From positions 1 to 8,129 of the forward strand of contig JAIRKS010000163.1 in assembly GCA_031259905.1 (NCBI GenBank): DNA of 8,129 nucleotides. The letters run 5' to 3'. Below are positions 6,734-8,129 of the stretch, one piece after another. Within the stretch, counting starts at the first letter, position 1. Each line of letters begins with the position of its first letter. The translations under genes and the position numbers were made by a program. The stretch is from Odoribacteraceae bacterium (GTDB lineage Bacteria > Bacteroidota > Bacteroidia > Bacteroidales > Marinifilaceae). The notes under the pieces were generated by a model. It made no database searches. It was not told the origin of the DNA and was given only the letters and a program-made list of their open reading frames with translations.

Positions 6734-8129
6734 ATGAAAAACATTTTCTATTTATTCCTGATCATTCTTTTCGAGAGCTGTTCCGGGGACGACCTGCCGG
6801 AGATCACGCCCAATCTCCCGCCGCGTCCGGGCACGTTCAATCCCACGCTCATCTTCACCGACCAATCGTGCACGGCGTTGCGCGAGGGGGTAACGAAGGC
6901 GCTGGTCGACTCGATCTGTGACAACAAAATGTACCGCGAGATGGCGCTGCAGATGCTCGACGGGACGTACCCCTCCGAATTCCGGATCATGCACGTCGAG
7001 CCATTGCCGGAGCCGTCCGTCGACGCGTCGATCAACAAGACGGCCAAGTACGGCGTGATGGACTACCCGACGGGCATCTCGTTGATGTCGGGCGACACGC
7101 TGCACGTCTTCGCGAGCGGCCTGGAGACCACCGGCGCCGCAACGCTCAAGATCCAGACGCTGACCACCGCGACGACGGGCGGGTACGGCTCCGGCCCGGC
7201 CGCGATCCCGTTGTCGAACGGCGAGAACATCATCGTCGCGGGCATACTTCCCGGCGGAGGGTACGGCCTGGGATACATTCGCTATTACTACACGGACATG
7301 ACGAAAAAGCCCGCGAATATCAACATCAACATCTTCGGGGGAGCCGTCAACGGCTGTTTTGACCTGCGGAAACACACGAACGCCGACTGGCAACGGCTGA
7401 TCTCCGCCGCCGTGAACCCGTACTTCGACATCGTCGGGAAATACGCCACCGTCACGGCCCCCACCGACTGGTTCCGGCAAAACACGGGCGGGAGGGGAAA
7501 GGATCTCGTCGACGCGTACGACGCGGTGGTCTACCTCGAGTGGAAATTCATGGGATTGCTCGACCCACCCAACGGCTTCGGGGGGAAACACCGCACGCGC
7601 GCCTACTTCCACCACGAGGTGATGGGCACGGGCGTCGGCGCGTACGCCTCGGATTACCACACCGCCTACCCGGGTAACTACATGACAAAACCGGACGCGA
7701 TCGTGGGAAGCGACGTCTGGGTGTTCGGCCACGAGCACGGGCACGTCAACCAGACGCGGCCGGCCTTCCGGTGGGCAGGCATGGTGGAGGTGACGAATAA
7801 CCTCGAGGCGATGTACCTCAGGACACACGCGAGAGACCTCGTCCCGACGAGCACGAACACGGCCATCAACACGAACCTCCAGACGGTCACCGACGGCGGG
7901 TACGTCAACACGTACGAGCGGGCGTTCAACTGGTACTTCGGGAAAGACAGGCCACTCGCCACCCCCACGCCGCATCACCGGAACGACAACAACGCGCACC
8001 TCTTCCACCAGCTCGTCCCCTTCTGGCAGCTGTACCTCTACCTCGACAACGTGCTCGGGAAAACGGGAACGCACGGGGCAAGCTTCTACGAGGACATCTA
8101 CGAACACTACCGCAAGTACGACAGCGGCG
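6734..8129 (+). CDS. M60-like (PF13402) zinc metallopeptidase lipoprotein, candidate mucin/glycoprotein protease (3' partial)
   Basis: The frame is open from the ATG at 6734 to the window edge (465 codons) with no stop, so the C-terminus is missing. It is probably a surface peptidase acting on glycoproteins. MKNIFYLFLIILFESC is a short lipoprotein signal ending at Cys16, followed by SGDD, an acidic export-like signal; Phe and Glu at -3 and -2 make the lipobox atypical. Residues about 40-100 are a helical segment (CTALREGVTKALVDSICD) seen in Bacteroidota M60 proteins. From about 108, DYPTGISLMSGDTLHVF starts the beta-rich N-terminal part of the M60 region. The gluzincin motif HEHGH (333-337, bases 7730-7744) and Glu352 (GMVEVTNN), 14 residues later, fit the M60 pattern HEXXHX(8,28)E: two zinc-binding His, a catalytic Glu and the third zinc ligand. 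No CBM or BACON module precedes the catalytic part, unlike BT4244 of B. thetaiotaomicron; one could follow past the edge. Substrate specificity is inferred from the family only. Confidence 0.93.
   Translation, partial: MKNIFYLFLIILFESCSGDDLPEITPNLPPRPGTFNPTLIFTDQSCTALREGVTKALVDSICDNKMYREMALQMLDGTYPSEFRIMHVEPLPEPSVDASINKTAKYGVMDYPTGISLMSGDTLHVFASGLETTGAATLKIQTLTTATTGGYGSGPAAIPLSNGENIIVAGILPGGGYGLGYIRYYYTDMTKKPANININIFGGAVNGCFDLRKHTNADWQRLISAAVNPYFDIVGKYATVTAPTDWFRQNTGGRGKDLVDAYDAVVYLEWKFMGLLDPPNGFGGKHRTRAYFHHEVMGTGVGAYASDYHTAYPGNYMTKPDAIVGSDVWVFGHEHGHVNQTRPAFRWAGMVEVTNNLEAMYLRTHARDLVPTSTNTAINTNLQTVTDGGYVNTYERAFNWYFGKDRPLATPTPHHRNDNNAHLFHQLVPFWQLYLYLDNVLGKTGTHGASFYEDIYEHYRKYDSG

Noticed and set aside
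6752..8107. 451-codon minus-strand open frame
   Set aside because: It is antisense to the M60 gene, rich in Val/Arg/Asp with no recognisable domain, and the + strand frame gives a signal peptide and a full HEXXH active site. It is a by-product of GC-rich codon use.

Overview
The window is part of a polysaccharide-utilisation-type locus (PUL) of a Bacteroidota bacterium, most likely a gut Bacteroidales. All four genes are on the + strand. The grounds are a SusC/SusD pair, lipoproteins with an acidic stretch just after the lipobox cysteine (the Bacteroidota surface-export pattern), A-rich translation starts without a strong Shine-Dalgarno, and BspA-type leucine-rich repeats. The DNA is GC-rich for the group: lines counted by eye range from about 50% to 72% GC, highest in the last gene. 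That would suit Alistipes-like or other high-GC Bacteroidales, but the genus cannot be fixed from this sequence.

Layout: (1) 1-3210, a SusC-family TonB-dependent outer-membrane transporter, cut at its 5' end, with the rest of an STN signalling domain at the window edge. (2) 3229-5118, its SusD-family surface lipoprotein partner, after an 18-bp gap. (3) 5138-6550, after a 19-bp gap, a surface lipoprotein with a Big2 Ig-like domain, a BspA-type LRR block and a C-terminal beta-rich domain I do not recognise. It sits where SusE/SusF-type binding proteins usually sit. (4) 6578-6613, a strong intrinsic terminator. (5) 6614-6733, a short leader with a G8 run. (6) 6734 to the window end, a lipoprotein M60-like (PF13402) zinc metallopeptidase with an HEHGH motif, cut at its 3' end.

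Working model (inference): the M60 enzyme cleaves glycoprotein, perhaps mucin-type O-glycoprotein, at the cell surface. The Big2/LRR lipoprotein and SusD capture the products, and SusC imports glycopeptide or glycan with TonB energy. The STN domain suggests that SusC also signals to a FecR-type anti-sigma and an ECF sigma factor, which would be encoded upstream of the window. The order SusC-SusD-lipoprotein-M60 resembles the mucin-linked BT4244-BT4247 region of Bacteroides thetaiotaomicron. The least explained parts are the C-terminal domain of the third protein and the terminator placed ahead of the peptidase.
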